Made by a program: the position numbers and the translations under genes
In this document: positions 9,630 through 18,962 of the stretch, in pieces
Position numbering within the stretch: the stretch's first letter is position 1
How the letters are laid out: each line of letters begins with the position of its first letter
The notes under the pieces: generated by a model
What the model was told of the DNA's origin: nothing
What the model saw: only the letters and a program-made list of their open reading frames with translations
Database searches by the model: none
Assembly: GCA_947476215.1 (NCBI GenBank)
Contig: CANJQI010000024.1
Location: 1 to 42,248, forward strand
Reading direction: 5' to 3'
Origin: Betaproteobacteria bacterium
Lineage (GTDB): Bacteria; Pseudomonadota; Gammaproteobacteria; Burkholderiales; SG8-41
DNA: 42,248 nucleotides

Positions 9630-10448
9630 ATGCCACGGATTCAGATTTCTCCTGGCCATGAGATGAACTATGCGATCGACGATTTCACCGATCCGTGGCG
9701 CAGACCGGAAACGGTGCTGCTTCTTCATGGAAACTTCGAGAGCGGTGACGTATGGTTCGGCTGGGTGCCGCATCTTGCGCGCAACTTCAGGGTGGTGCGT
9801 CCGGACATGCGCGGCTTTGGCGGCTCCACGCCCATGCCGCGTGATTATCGCTGGACTCTAGACGGCATTGTTGGCGATTACGTTCGTCTCATGGACGCCT
9901 TGGGCATCGGCAACTGCCATCTGGTGGGTGCCAAGATAGGAGGGCATATTGCGCGCCGTTTCGCATCCCGCCATCCTGAACGCGTTCGTACCCTGACGCT
10001 GGTCGGGACGCCACCACCCCGTCTGGATCACCTGGTCGAGGGACTTGCTGACCGGATCAAGGAATACGACATGCAAGGCGTCGGTGCGTGGGCGCGCAGA
10101 ACCATGCCGGGCCGGCTGGGTAGCCGATTCGCAGCCGAGGGCGCCGAGTGGTGGTCGCAGCTGATGAGCCGGACGCCTGTTTCGACGCAAATCGGGTTCA
10201 TGTCGTCCATTCCTGCTTCGGATGTGACGGCTGATTTGCCGCGCATTGCCTGCCCGACGCTGGTTATCACCAACGAAGACAGCCTGTCCGAAACGGTGGA
10301 AGACACCCGGGAATGGCAGCGACAAATAGCGGATTCGTCCCTGCTGGTGCTGCCCGGGGACTCACATCATGTCGCGGCAACCGACGCGGACAACTGTGCC
10401 AGGGCCACGCGGGATTTCATCCTGCGCGTTTCACCTACAACCAGCTGA
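9630..10448 (+). CDS. Alpha/beta hydrolase-fold protein with lysine at the nucleophile position
   Basis: The 272-residue protein has the oxyanion HG block (VLLLHGNFESGDVWFGW), the DMRGFGGS block and a C-terminal His pair in LPGDSHHVAAT (246-247). The nucleophile elbow, normally G-x-S-x-G, reads VGAKIGG, with Lys102 where Ser, Cys or Asp should be. Classical ester hydrolysis is therefore doubtful; it may be a lyase-like, binding or altered-mechanism member. ATG 9630 opens MPRIQISPGHEMNYAIDDFT. The next Bug gene starts 19 bases after its stop, so the two are probably co-transcribed, which hints that the ligand is what that receptor binds. Confidence 0.85.
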   Translation: MPRIQISPGHEMNYAIDDFTDPWRRPETVLLLHGNFESGDVWFGWVPHLARNFRVVRPDMRGFGGSTPMPRDYRWTLDGIVGDYVRLMDALGIGNCHLVGAKIGGHIARRFASRHPERVRTLTLVGTPPPRLDHLVEGLADRIKEYDMQGVGAWARRTMPGRLGSRFAAEGAEWWSQLMSRTPVSTQIGFMSSIPASDVTADLPRIACPTLVITNEDSLSETVEDTREWQRQIADSSLLVLPGDSHHVAATDADNCARATRDFILRVSPTTS

Positions 10449-10467
10449 CGACGGCAAAGGCATCGCG

Positions 10468-11469
10468 ATGCAAAGCATAAAGACGGAATCCGTTGCGTAT
10501 CGGCTGGTTGCCCGGCTCGTGCGTGTTCTGTTGCTGCTCACGGCAATAGGGCTGCCAGGCCACACCTTCGCGCAAACCTATCCATCAAAGTCCGTGCGTA
10601 TCGTGGTGCCGTTTCCGGCCGGTGCGGGTGGAGATTATGCGACGCGCTTGTTTACGCCGCGACTTTCCGAAGCGTTCGGGCAACAGTTCGTCATCGACAA
10701 CCGCAGCGGCGCCGCGGGAAATATCGGGGCCGAGGCTGTAGCCCGTGCCGCGCCGGATGGCTATACGCTGTTGACGGTATCGGTATCGCTTGCCATTGGC
10801 CAGAGCCTCTACAAAAATTTGACGTTCGATCTGGCACGCGATTTCGAACCGGTTGCACTGTTTGCATCCACGCCTTATGTGTTGGGCATACATCCGTCCG
10901 TGCCGGCAAAAAGTCTGGCTGACCTCGTCGCACTGGCCAAAGCGCGGCCGGGCCAGTTGATTTTTGGTTCCGCCGGCAGTGGCAGCGGCGGACACCTGAC
11001 AGCGGAAATGCTCAAGATGCAGGCCAACATCAACTTTCTGCATGTTCCCTACAAGGGTACGATACCCGCGATCACGGATCTGATTAGTGGACAGATTTCC
11101 ATGACATTTGCGTCCTCGCTGTTAACCCACATCAAGGCAGGCCGATTGCGTGGACTCGCCATTACGAGCGCCAAACGCAGCCTCGTTGCGCCGGAACTGG
11201 CGACCATAGCCGAGTCCGGTTTTCCGGGGTTCGAATCCGGCACCTGGTTCGGACTGCTGGCACCGGCGGGCACGCCGCGGGAAATCGTCACACGTCTGAA
11301 CGCGGTGGTCACGAATGCGGGACAGCTCCGGGAGATCCGTGATCTCCTGATGGCGCAGAGCGCCGCCGAGTCGCTGAGCGGAACCCCGGATCAGGCAGGC
11401 GCATATGTCCGAAACGAGATTACAAAATGGCGTAAAGTGGTTGCAGTGTCCGGTGCGCGGGCGGATTGA
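10468..11469 (+). CDS. Bug/TctC family periplasmic solute-binding protein
   Basis: Start 10468 gives MQSIKTESVAYRLVARLVRV and a signal peptide ending HTFA-Q; the longer open frame from 10369 overlaps the hydrolase and is unlikely. AAAGG lies 7 bases before the ATG. The mature protein shows TYPSKSVRIVVPFPAGAGGD, DNRSGAAGNIGAE, AAPDGYTLL, DLARDFEPV, and a variant C-terminus (WRKVVAVSGARAD) without the DAGI element of its neighbours. It has 333 residues. It is more divergent than the receptors at 6827 and 12478 and keeps the common PFPAGAGGD form. Confidence 0.9.
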   Translation: MQSIKTESVAYRLVARLVRVLLLLTAIGLPGHTFAQTYPSKSVRIVVPFPAGAGGDYATRLFTPRLSEAFGQQFVIDNRSGAAGNIGAEAVARAAPDGYTLLTVSVSLAIGQSLYKNLTFDLARDFEPVALFASTPYVLGIHPSVPAKSLADLVALAKARPGQLIFGSAGSGSGGHLTAEMLKMQANINFLHVPYKGTIPAITDLISGQISMTFASSLLTHIKAGRLRGLAITSAKRSLVAPELATIAESGFPGFESGTWFGLLAPAGTPREIVTRLNAVVTNAGQLREIRDLLMAQSAAESLSGTPDQAGAYVRNEITKWRKVVAVSGARAD

Positions 11470-11550
11470 ATCGCCATAAGGACGGATCGCCAACCACGCC
11501 GGTTACGTGCGGCATGGCAGGAAAGTCATATTCTTGAGGGGAATTCGGAA

Positions 11551-12408
11551 TTGCAGATTCAAAAGCTGTCTTATAACCTGGGTGCGGAAATCCTGGGGGT
11601 AGACCTTCGTCAGTCGCTGGACGCCACAACTTTCAGTCAGATACATGCTGCATTTCTACAATACAGTATGCTGCTGTTTCGTGATCAGCCGATTACCAAA
11701 GCACAGCAGATTGAGTTTAGCCGACGCTTCGGCGAACTCGACAACAACGACATGGCGCCGCGGGACAGGGATCCGGAATTTCCTGAAATCCTGCTGAATA
11801 CCAACCGGCCACTGCCGGGCGGTAAACCATTGGGCAAGGGCGCCATGGTCTGGCATTCGGACCGTGCGTTCATGTGCAGTCCCGCCATGGCAACGGTGCT
11901 GCACGGCGTTGACCTGCCGGATGTGGGTGGGGACACCCTGTTTGCAAACATGTACCTCGCCTATGACACCCTGTCCGAGGGCATGAAAAAACTGATTGAA
12001 GGCCTGTATGGCGTACATCCAGGGCCACATCTGATTATCGACGCCAGCACACCGGAACGTCTGGCGGCAACCAGCAAACTCAGTCGGCCGATAGCGCACC
12101 CATTGGTCAGAGTGCATCCGGAAACCGGCCGCAAAGTTCTTTACGTTGGTGAGAAAGTGAATATTATCGATGGTATGACGGTCGCAGAAAGCGTTCCTCT
12201 GATCCGGTTCCTGTGTGCGCACGCCACGCGCCCGCAGGGCGTTTACCACCATCGGTGGAATAAGGACGACGTATTGATGTGGGACAATCGCTGTACGCTG
12301 CACATGGCGGTCAACGACTACGACAAAACGAAAACGCGCTATCTCGACAAGACCTGTGTCATGGGAACGCCATCGGGAGGATATGTTTATGATGGCCCCA
12401 TGGATTGA
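11551..12408 (+). CDS. TauD/TfdA-family Fe(II)/2-oxoglutarate dioxygenase
   Basis: Enzymes of this family hydroxylate a C-H bond next to a leaving group or carboxylate, using O2 and 2-oxoglutarate. The iron ligands are visible: H102 and D104 in WHSDRAF and H251 in RCTLHMAV; R263 in KTRYLDK is the likely 2-oxoglutarate anchor. The 285-residue length is normal. The start is TTG 11551 with GAGGGG nine bases before it; no nearby ATG fits better. It is flanked by two Bug receptor genes on the same strand, which suggests that the imported compound is its substrate. The substrate (taurine-like sulfonate, aryloxy acid or other) cannot be read from the sequence. Confidence 0.9.
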   Translation: MQIQKLSYNLGAEILGVDLRQSLDATTFSQIHAAFLQYSMLLFRDQPITKAQQIEFSRRFGELDNNDMAPRDRDPEFPEILLNTNRPLPGGKPLGKGAMVWHSDRAFMCSPAMATVLHGVDLPDVGGDTLFANMYLAYDTLSEGMKKLIEGLYGVHPGPHLIIDASTPERLAATSKLSRPIAHPLVRVHPETGRKVLYVGEKVNIIDGMTVAESVPLIRFLCAHATRPQGVYHHRWNKDDVLMWDNRCTLHMAVNDYDKTKTRYLDKTCVMGTPSGGYVYDGPMD

Positions 12409-12477
12409 CCGCCGCCATCAATTGGTTGTGTCTTGCCTGACCTCAAGAAGATGCTGTATCTATTTCGGGAATTATTC

Positions 12478-13434
12478 ATGCTGAATCGCTTTCTTGCACT
12501 ATCCTTGTGGGCCGGACTAACACTGTTTTCTTGCGGTTATGCCTCGGCTCAGGAATATCCAGTCAAGCCGCTGCGCATATACACGGCCGAGCCCGGCGGC
12601 AGCGGAGACTTTCTGGCGCGTCTGATCGCATCGGGATTGAGTGCGAGTCTGGGTCAGCAGGTCATCGTCGAGAATCGGCCCGCCGGCATTATTCTGGCGG
12701 AGGCCGTCGCGCGTGCCGCACCGGACGGCTACAGCCTGCTCTATTTCAACAGCACGCTGTGGATACTGCCGTTTCTGCGCAAGACGCCCTATGATCCGGT
12801 GAAGGATTTTTCACCCATCAGTTTTGCCGCGAGTACGCCCAATGTGCTGGTGGGCCATCCCACGCTGCCGGTGAAATCCGTCAAGGAATTGATCGCATTG
12901 GCGAAGTCCAAGCCGGGCGCCCTGAATTACGCGTCTACGGCGATCGGAGGCTCCACGCATCTGGCCGCGGAACTGTTCAAATCGATGGCGGGCGTCAATA
13001 TTGTTCACATCCCGTACAAGGGCGCCGGCATCGCGATTACCGATCTGCTTGCCGGTCAGGTTGAACTGCTGTTCGGCGTAACCACGGCGGTGGCACCGCA
13101 TATTAAGTCGGGCCGGCTGCGCGCGCTTGCGGTTACCAGCGCGCAGCCGTCGCGGCTGGCGCCGGGTTTGCCGACCATCGCGTCTGCTGTCCCCGGTTAC
13201 GAATGCGTTTCAATATTTGGCGTGTTCGCACCGGCGAGGACGAATCAGGCCATCCTCAACCGCCTCGGGCATGAGATCAATCTGGTGCTTAATAACGCGG
13301 ACGTGAGAGAAAAGTTTGTCAACGCCGGGGCCGAACCGGTGGGTGGTTCGGCGGCAGATCTGGCGAGTGCGTTACGCGACGATATGGCCAAGTGGGGCAA
13401 GGTCATCCGCGACGCCGGCATCAAAGTCGAATAG
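12478..13434 (+). CDS. Bug/TctC family periplasmic solute-binding protein
   Basis: Start 12478 gives MLNRFLALSLWAGLTLFSCG with a signal ending ASA-Q and GGGAA eight bases upstream. TTG 12433 and ATG 12451 are in frame but lengthen the signal without reason. The mature 318-residue protein has YPVKPLRIYTAEPGGSGDFL, ENRPAGI, AAPDGYSLL, DPVKDFSPI and VIRDAGIKVE. The GDFLARLIA...NRP.GII segment is close to the receptor at 6827, so the two look like paralogues of one subgroup. It lies 69 bases after the dioxygenase gene. Confidence 0.9.
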   Translation: MLNRFLALSLWAGLTLFSCGYASAQEYPVKPLRIYTAEPGGSGDFLARLIASGLSASLGQQVIVENRPAGIILAEAVARAAPDGYSLLYFNSTLWILPFLRKTPYDPVKDFSPISFAASTPNVLVGHPTLPVKSVKELIALAKSKPGALNYASTAIGGSTHLAAELFKSMAGVNIVHIPYKGAGIAITDLLAGQVELLFGVTTAVAPHIKSGRLRALAVTSAQPSRLAPGLPTIASAVPGYECVSIFGVFAPARTNQAILNRLGHEINLVLNNADVREKFVNAGAEPVGGSAADLASALRDDMAKWGKVIRDAGIKVE

Positions 13435-13437
13435 CGT

Positions 13438-13456
13438 CGCGGCATTTGATGCCGCG
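13438..13456. terminator. Hairpin between convergent genes
   Basis: CGCGGCA (13438-13444) and TGCCGCG (13450-13456) pair perfectly around a TTTGA loop. The hairpin lies just after the Bug stop and before the end of the convergent capA-like gene. No long T-run follows on either strand, so termination efficiency is uncertain. Confidence 0.4.
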
Positions 13457-13484
13457 CGCTAGCGGCTAAATTGTTCTAGGACTA

Positions 13485-14621
13485 TTACCCGGTTACGACA
13501 ACTTCGTCGCCGTCCACCGCAAACTTGTGCGCGAGCCCGTCCGAGGCCCATTCCATATAACGGACGACGTCATCGAAACGCGTGTCGGCATGGTGCAGCA
13601 CTTCAGGCCGGTACAGCTTGTCTATCATCAGCGGCAGAAACGACACGCGCTTGACGCCTTCTTTCGACAAGATCGCTTTGACCAATAGCGATTTTGTGGA
13701 ATCCTTGCCGTACGGCATGAACGGATAATCCGGATCGAGATCGGTGTAGTTGCGCATGGAACCGTGCATCCACGCCGGTTCGCGCCACGCGTCCATAGGA
13801 CCCAGCCAGCTGGTCATGCACAGCGCGCCCATGCAATAGAAAATGGATTTGCCCTTGTAGACTTCGATACCCTTGGGCACGTGCGGATGATGGCCCATGA
13901 TCAGATCCGCACCCGCGTCTATGCAGGCATGCGCAACGGTCACCTGGTAATCCGCGATAACGCGCGGCACCCAGTCCACGCCCCAGTGAAATGCCATCAT
14001 CAATACGTCGACCTGCGGCCGCAGTGCGCGCACGCTGTCGACGATGACTTTCAGGTCTTTGGAGTCGGGTTCGGTGATCACGCATGGCGGCGAATGAGGT
14101 CCGCGCAGGTCGTATTTTGCCTTGATGCGCAACGGCGCGATCCCGACTTTGTCGGGTCCGGCCTCTCCGCCGTGCGGAATAACCGAGCAAAAACCCAGAA
14201 ACCCTACCTTGATTCCGTTGCGCTCGACGATCGCAGGCTGGCAGGCTTCTGCGAGATTTTTCCCCGCGCCCGTGACTGCTATGCCTTTTGACTGAAGCAA
14301 TGCACGCGTGTCCAGCAGTGCGTCCGGTCCGAACGCGTACATGTGATTGTTGGCTATCGTCATGGCGTCGAAACCGCAGTCGGTAAAGATCTTCGCCATA
14401 GACGTCGGCTGGCACGCATGCGCGGCGAGACCAACGGTTCCCTTGCGGTCGGAATACTGCCGTTCACAGTTGCCAAACCGCAGGTCGACCGACGCGAGCG
14501 TGGGGCGCACCAGTTCTGTGTAGCGTTCTATAGGGAATCCATCCTTGGGCCCGTGAGTCGGCCCGCAATCGGAGGTGCCTATGAATGAGATTTCCGTTGA
14601 TTTTCCGCCTGCTTTTGCCAA
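13485..14621 (-). CDS. CapA/PgsA-like metallophosphatase-fold protein
   Basis: The 378-residue protein belongs to the family of poly-gamma-glutamate synthesis protein CapA, which has a calcineurin-like metallophosphatase fold. Evidence is the N-terminal SFIGTSDCGP, DLRFGNCE, the metal-site block ANNHMYAFG, GITVTGAGKN-like GIAVTGAGKNL, AFHWGVDWVP and GHHPHVPKGIEVYKGK. It has no signal peptide, unlike true membrane-anchored CapA, so a cytoplasmic hydrolase role is possible. The start is TTG 14621 with GGGAGAA five bases before it. No capB or capC is nearby, so capsule synthesis is not supported by context. Confidence 0.85.
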   Translation of the reverse strand: MAKAGGKSTEISFIGTSDCGPTHGPKDGFPIERYTELVRPTLASVDLRFGNCERQYSDRKGTVGLAAHACQPTSMAKIFTDCGFDAMTIANNHMYAFGPDALLDTRALLQSKGIAVTGAGKNLAEACQPAIVERNGIKVGFLGFCSVIPHGGEAGPDKVGIAPLRIKAKYDLRGPHSPPCVITEPDSKDLKVIVDSVRALRPQVDVLMMAFHWGVDWVPRVIADYQVTVAHACIDAGADLIMGHHPHVPKGIEVYKGKSIFYCMGALCMTSWLGPMDAWREPAWMHGSMRNYTDLDPDYPFMPYGKDSTKSLLVKAILSKEGVKRVSFLPLMIDKLYRPEVLHHADTRFDDVVRYMEWASDGLAHKFAVDGDEVVVTG

Positions 14622-14980
14622 CTGTTTCTCCCTGCGCGTGGTATGCGCGCCTTTGCGGTTTCAAACCGAATTTTACTATAGTCACCAGCCGGCTACGTCC
14701 ATCCATGCAGGGCGTCCGGCATCGGGCTGAGCATGCCGGGGTAGCAAAGCGGCGTTTCATGGTTGCGTGGGTTCAGGATTTCTCGTGTCCGGTCGTAAAT
14801 CGATCTGGAGCGCGTCAATCTGGCGCGGACTGTGGCCGAAACGGGAGCCCACCATGACTATGCCGTTGTATAAGAGGGCAGAATCTGCTCGTGTCGATGG
14901 ATCGTATGACGCGCTAGGAGACGGTCTGCCGCGAGTCAGACAGAGGCCCCGGCGCGGCCCAATATCAAGAGGGATCATCA
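14622..14980. other. 359-base gap with no clear gene
   Basis: This gap separates the capA-like gene from the ppdK remnant. A short minus-strand frame at 14757-14852 ([20 protein letters not shown]...) can be read, but it has no ribosome site or recognised family. An AAGAGGGA ribosome site at the right end belongs to the ppdK start. I see no tRNA or strong terminator here. Confidence 0.5.
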
Positions 14981-16101
14981 TGGCGGCCCAAAAACACATT
15001 TTTGCGTTCGAAGACGGTGACGGCAAGAACAAGATGCTGCATGGCGGCAAAGGCGCCAACTTATGCGAAATGACACAAATCGGCCTCAATGTGCCGCCGG
15101 GCTTTACCATATACACGGATTTTTTCAGGATCAAGGCATGCTGACGGCGCGTGGCGGCAAGACTTCACACGCGGCGGTCGTCGCGCGCGGCATGGGCAAC
15201 CCCTGTGTTTCCAGTTGCGAGCAGATCGTGGTCAACGACAAGATGCGCAGTGCCGTGATCGGTGAAACCACATTGCAGGAAGGGGACGCCATCACCATAG
15301 ATGGCGGAACCGGTCACGTCTACGCGGGAGAAGTGCCGACCGTGGCAGCCGCTTTTTCGGAGCAGATGGTGACGTTGCTGGCGTGGGCCGACGAAGCGGC
15401 ACGGCTGCAGGTGATGGCCAATGCCGACACGCCGGAGGATGCGGTGCGCGCGCGTGCGTTCGGCGCCAGGGGCATAGGACTGGTGCGTACCGAACGCATG
15501 TTCAACAGCACCGATCGCCTGCCCATCGTGCAGGAGATGATACTGGCCGAATCGCAGGAAGAGCGGCAGGCCGCGCTGGACCGGCTGTTGCCCATACAGC
15601 GCGCGGATTTCAAGGCCATTTTCAAGGCCATGAAAAGATTGCCGGTGACGGTGCGTCTACTCGACCCGCCCATGCACGAATTCCTGCCCGCCGCGGCACA
15701 GCTTGAGCTGGAGATTGCGTACCTGCACCAGTTGCGCGACAGCATCAAGGCCCTCGGGGAACTGCCCGATACGCTTACATTGCTGAGTCCCAAGCTTTAC
15801 CAGCAGTACGCCGACGGATTGACAAAACTGGTTGGCGGGTTGGATACCTGCAAGGATTTGCATCTCGAAGAGGATGTCATCGCGCGCAAGGAAGCGATAC
15901 TCAAGAAAGTGCGTGTACTTGCGGAGGTCAATCCGATGTTGGGACACCGCGGCGTGCGGCGCGGCATCAGTTATCCGGAAAACTATACACTTCTGTCACC
16001 GCATCGGCATCAACTACGTGTCGTGTTCCGGCCCGCGCGTGCCCATCGCCCGACTCGCTGCCGCGCAGGCCCAGCTGCTTGAAGTCAGAATCGGCAGTTA
16101 A
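14981..16101 (+). pseudogene. ppdK: Pyruvate, phosphate dikinase remnant with two internal deletions
   Basis: Intact PPDK has about 870-880 residues. Here three pieces lie in order. The first (14981-15143) is the N-terminus, [15 protein letters not shown]...[10 protein letters not shown]...[10 protein letters not shown], with a good AAGAGGGA ribosome site. The second (about 15130-15990) is in another frame and carries the phosphohistidine block [19 protein letters not shown], then GIGLVRTERMF and [17 protein letters not shown]. The third (about 16010-16101) is the C-terminal tail [20 protein letters not shown] in a third frame. The ATP-grasp domain and much of the PEP-binding barrel are missing. 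No active enzyme is possible from this locus. Confidence 0.85.
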
Positions 16102-16117
16102 GCGTCGATGGCGTATT

Positions 16118-17470
16118 TCAGTGCGCGCGCCGCTGGTGATTCAGCATCAGTGGCAGAAAGCCGATCAGGATGCCACCTATGCCCATCACGTTGGTGACCA
16201 GATCGAAGGTCGGAATGCTGTATATGGCGATGAACACCATGAACAGCGCCGCCAGCAATGGCCATAGCACGTAGGAGATCGCGTTGCCCATGCCCTGCTG
16301 CAATTTATTCCGGTAGTGCCAGGCGCACGCAAACCCCGTCAGGCTCATGTAAAAACAGATTTGAAAACCGATTGCAAGTATCGAGCTTTCGAGGATTTGC
16401 TTCACTGATGGCATGTACGAGGAACTGAACAGAAGCAGCACGCCGAGTGCCCAGATGACCAGCGTTGCCACCCACGGGGTCTGCCATTCCGCGTGTATCC
16501 CCGCATAACGCTGGGGCAGCATCTGATCGCGCGCCATGGCAAACATGCTGCGGCTGAATTGCAGGATCTGCGTTTCAATCGTGCCTATCGTGCTGAGTAT
16601 GGTCGAGAGCACCGCAAGGTAGTTCCAGGGAGAAGGAAACAGCTTGGTGGCGACCGCGAACAGCACATTGGTATTCGCCTGCGCGATCTCTTCATTGGTC
16701 AGGACGATCAGCACCACGATCATCATGATGATGAAAAACAGGATCAGATTGACCATGGCCCAGAACGCGCCTTTGCTGGCCGTGCCCTCATAGGCCTCCT
16801 CGCTGAGATTCATGGTGACATCCCAGCCCCAGTAAAAGAATATGGCGGTCAAGGCGCCGGTGGCGAACAACTGAGGCGTGAATGAAAACGGCGAAAACCA
16901 GATTAACGACGGCGGGTGCGCGGGATTTCCCCAGTATTGATGGAACGCGCCGCCGATCAGGGCGAATATAACCGCGGTTTCCAACCCGGTCAGTATCAAT
17001 TGCGCGTAGCTCGCGTGTTTAATGCCTGTGGTGACAACGATGGTAACCACGGTCAGCCACACCGCGGCCGTGAATGTTACCCAGGTCGTGTTCTCGACCT
17101 GCTCAGGCGCAATCAGCAGCAGCGTGGAGGTGGCGGCGGGTATGGTTGCCGACACCATGAAAAATGTCGATGCGACCAGCAGTCCCCAGCCGGCGAAGAA
17201 CCCCCATTTCCTGCCGAAAACGTGGCCTACCCACGCGTATGCGGCGCCTGCGTGGGGCGTAATCTTGCTGAGATGGATAAACGCCAGCATGATGCCGAAC
17301 ATGACCAGACCGCAGTAGAGGATACTGCCGACCGACAGCACCCCTACCGCCGCGACTATGGTAGCCGTGGTGACTGCGACGCTGAATGCCGGCGCCGTGC
17401 CCGCGATGCCCATGACGGTGGATTCAAACGCATTGAGCGAGTTCTTCGCCAAGCCTTTGCGATCGGACAC
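16118..17470 (-). CDS. APC-superfamily amino acid/organic cation permease
   Basis: The 450-residue membrane protein has about 12 hydrophobic segments. It opens VSDRKGLAKNSLNAFESTVM (with the V read as fMet), followed by GIAGTAPAFSVAV, the glycine-containing TM1 break typical of the APC fold, and ITPHAGAAYAWVGHVFG. The start chosen is GTG 17470 with GGGAGG four bases ahead. The open frame runs 122 codons further, but that part is the shadow of the PrpD gene's 3' end and is not membrane-like. It lies 94 bases after the MmgE/PrpD gene on the same strand, which suggests one transcript. The substrate is unknown. Confidence 0.88.
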   Translation of the reverse strand: MSDRKGLAKNSLNAFESTVMGIAGTAPAFSVAVTTATIVAAVGVLSVGSILYCGLVMFGIMLAFIHLSKITPHAGAAYAWVGHVFGRKWGFFAGWGLLVASTFFMVSATIPAATSTLLLIAPEQVENTTWVTFTAAVWLTVVTIVVTTGIKHASYAQLILTGLETAVIFALIGGAFHQYWGNPAHPPSLIWFSPFSFTPQLFATGALTAIFFYWGWDVTMNLSEEAYEGTASKGAFWAMVNLILFFIIMMIVVLIVLTNEEIAQANTNVLFAVATKLFPSPWNYLAVLSTILSTIGTIETQILQFSRSMFAMARDQMLPQRYAGIHAEWQTPWVATLVIWALGVLLLFSSSYMPSVKQILESSILAIGFQICFYMSLTGFACAWHYRNKLQQGMGNAISYVLWPLLAALFMVFIAIYSIPTFDLVTNVMGIGGILIGFLPLMLNHQRRAH

Positions 17471-17564
17471 AGTGCCTCCCGAATGTTCAGGCGCGTCGCG
17501 AGTCGACGCCCCCAAATATTTTAACCGTCCTTGTGCGTGGTCTGGAATGGTGCGCCGGGACAGA

Positions 17565-18962
17565 TCACTTTTTGCACAGCAGCCGCGCAAGCTGCGCGGC
17601 GTCCGGGAGATTTTCCAGGTCCAGCATGGCATCGCGCAGCTGCTCAACCTGCGCTTTGGGCAGTACGTGCGCCGCCAGATTCTCGAACTTCTTGACCACC
17701 TCGGAGGCGCTCGCGAATGTTTCCTTGCGGCGTGAAACTTCCAGCGTGCGCCGCAACGTGCGTCCATCCTTGAGGTGTATCTCGACATTGACCATCTGAC
17801 GGAATTTCGAGCCCTTGGCGCTGATCGCGGGGTCATGCACGGCCGTTACCCTGGCCGCGAGCGCCATGCGCGCGGGGTCGGCCAGCTTGTCCTCGGTGAA
17901 CTGGTCGACGAAGACCGCGCCGTCGAGCAGCAGCGTGGCTACGCAGTAGGAAAGATTGAGCTGGGCCGCGGTAAAGCCCTGCGGGACATATTTCCAGCCC
18001 ACGTGGTCGAGCGTGACCTGCGAGCAGTGCACTATGATCTTTTCGACATCGTCAGGTTTGAAGGGATGCGCCTCGCGCAATTCGCTGATGGCGTCCAGGG
18101 TCGAGTGGGTGCTGCCTACGCACGAATAAAACTTGAGCCGCACCCCCATGGTTTGCCACACGGAGCCAAAATCGTTGGTCAGTTCGCTGAGATTGAATCG
18201 GTCGCTGGACCGCGAAAACGTAGTGCAGAATCCGCCGTATTCGCTCTCGAATACGTTGACGATGCCGGTGAATCCGGCGTCGGCAAGTTGCGCACCATAG
18301 AGTCCGCTCTGGGAAGCACGCCCGGCGTGCATGCGTTTGACCATGGATCCGAACTGCGCTGCCATCAGCCCCGAGGACTGCGTGCCGGCGATACCCAGCG
18401 CGTGCACGGTCTTGTCTGCGTCGAGCTTGAGTCCTCGCGCGGCGGCGGCGGCGGACGCGAACACGCCGACCGTCGCGCCGGCATGCCAGCCCTGTGCGAT
18501 ATGTTCAGCGCCCATGCAAATGCCTACGCGCGGTCCAATTTCGTACCCCGCTACTGCCGCCGTCAGAAACTCCCTGCCGCTCATACCCGGACGCACTTCC
18601 GCGACCGACACCAGCGCGGGCAACACCAGGCAGCCGGTATGCAGCACGCCGTGGCGGTGCATGTCATCGAGTTCGAAGCCCTGAACCTGGCTGCCGTTGA
18701 CCAGTGCCGCGTGCGGCGCCGAAAGCTTGTGGGACGTGCCCCATACGCCGCACGTGCTGGTGGTATCGAGCGACGCCAGGCGCTCCTGCAGTATGCGGCT
18801 CCACTCGAGATCCGCGCCGTAAATGCCGCATCCAAACGCGTCCAGCATCAACAATTTAATGCGGTCCCGGACTTCGGCCGGGATCGCGTCGTATTCGAGG
18901 CCGGACACGAACTCGGCAATGCCGCGGGTGTAGGGGTTGCCGCTAACAGTCTGATTTGACAT
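17565..18962 (-). CDS. MmgE/PrpD family protein
   Basis: The family includes 2-methylcitrate dehydratase PrpD and cis-aconitate decarboxylase. This 465-residue protein has the N-terminal all-helical domain (PAEVRDRIKLLMLDAFGCGI, NGSQVQGFELDDMHRHGVLH, GWHAGATVGVF) and the C-terminal lid domain (FKPDDVEKIIVHC, SYCVATLLLDG). Start 18962 (MSNQTVSGNPYTRG) has AAGGAAA upstream; an in-frame ATG lies 11 codons earlier. No prpB or prpC is nearby, so a dehydratase acting on another tricarboxylate-like or hydroxy-acid substrate is more likely than methylcitrate use. The permease gene follows. Confidence 0.88.
   Translation of the reverse strand: MSNQTVSGNPYTRGIAEFVSGLEYDAIPAEVRDRIKLLMLDAFGCGIYGADLEWSRILQERLASLDTTSTCGVWGTSHKLSAPHAALVNGSQVQGFELDDMHRHGVLHTGCLVLPALVSVAEVRPGMSGREFLTAAVAGYEIGPRVGICMGAEHIAQGWHAGATVGVFASAAAAARGLKLDADKTVHALGIAGTQSSGLMAAQFGSMVKRMHAGRASQSGLYGAQLADAGFTGIVNVFESEYGGFCTTFSRSSDRFNLSELTNDFGSVWQTMGVRLKFYSCVGSTHSTLDAISELREAHPFKPDDVEKIIVHCSQVTLDHVGWKYVPQGFTAAQLNLSYCVATLLLDGAVFVDQFTEDKLADPARMALAARVTAVHDPAISAKGSKFRQMVNVEIHLKDGRTLRRTLEVSRRKETFASASEVVKKFENLAAHVLPKAQVEQLRDAMLDLENLPDAAQLARLLCKK

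Noticed and set aside
17471-17836. Open 122-codon extension upstream of the APC permease
   Set aside because: It is the out-of-frame shadow of the MmgE/PrpD 3' end, rich in Arg and Trp, and a GTG at 17470 has a strong ribosome site and the expected permease N-terminus.
17775-18959. 394-codon plus-strand frame
   Set aside because: It lies antisense to the MmgE/PrpD gene in a high-GC sequence; its Arg/Gly/Ala-rich product shows no family and no ribosome site.
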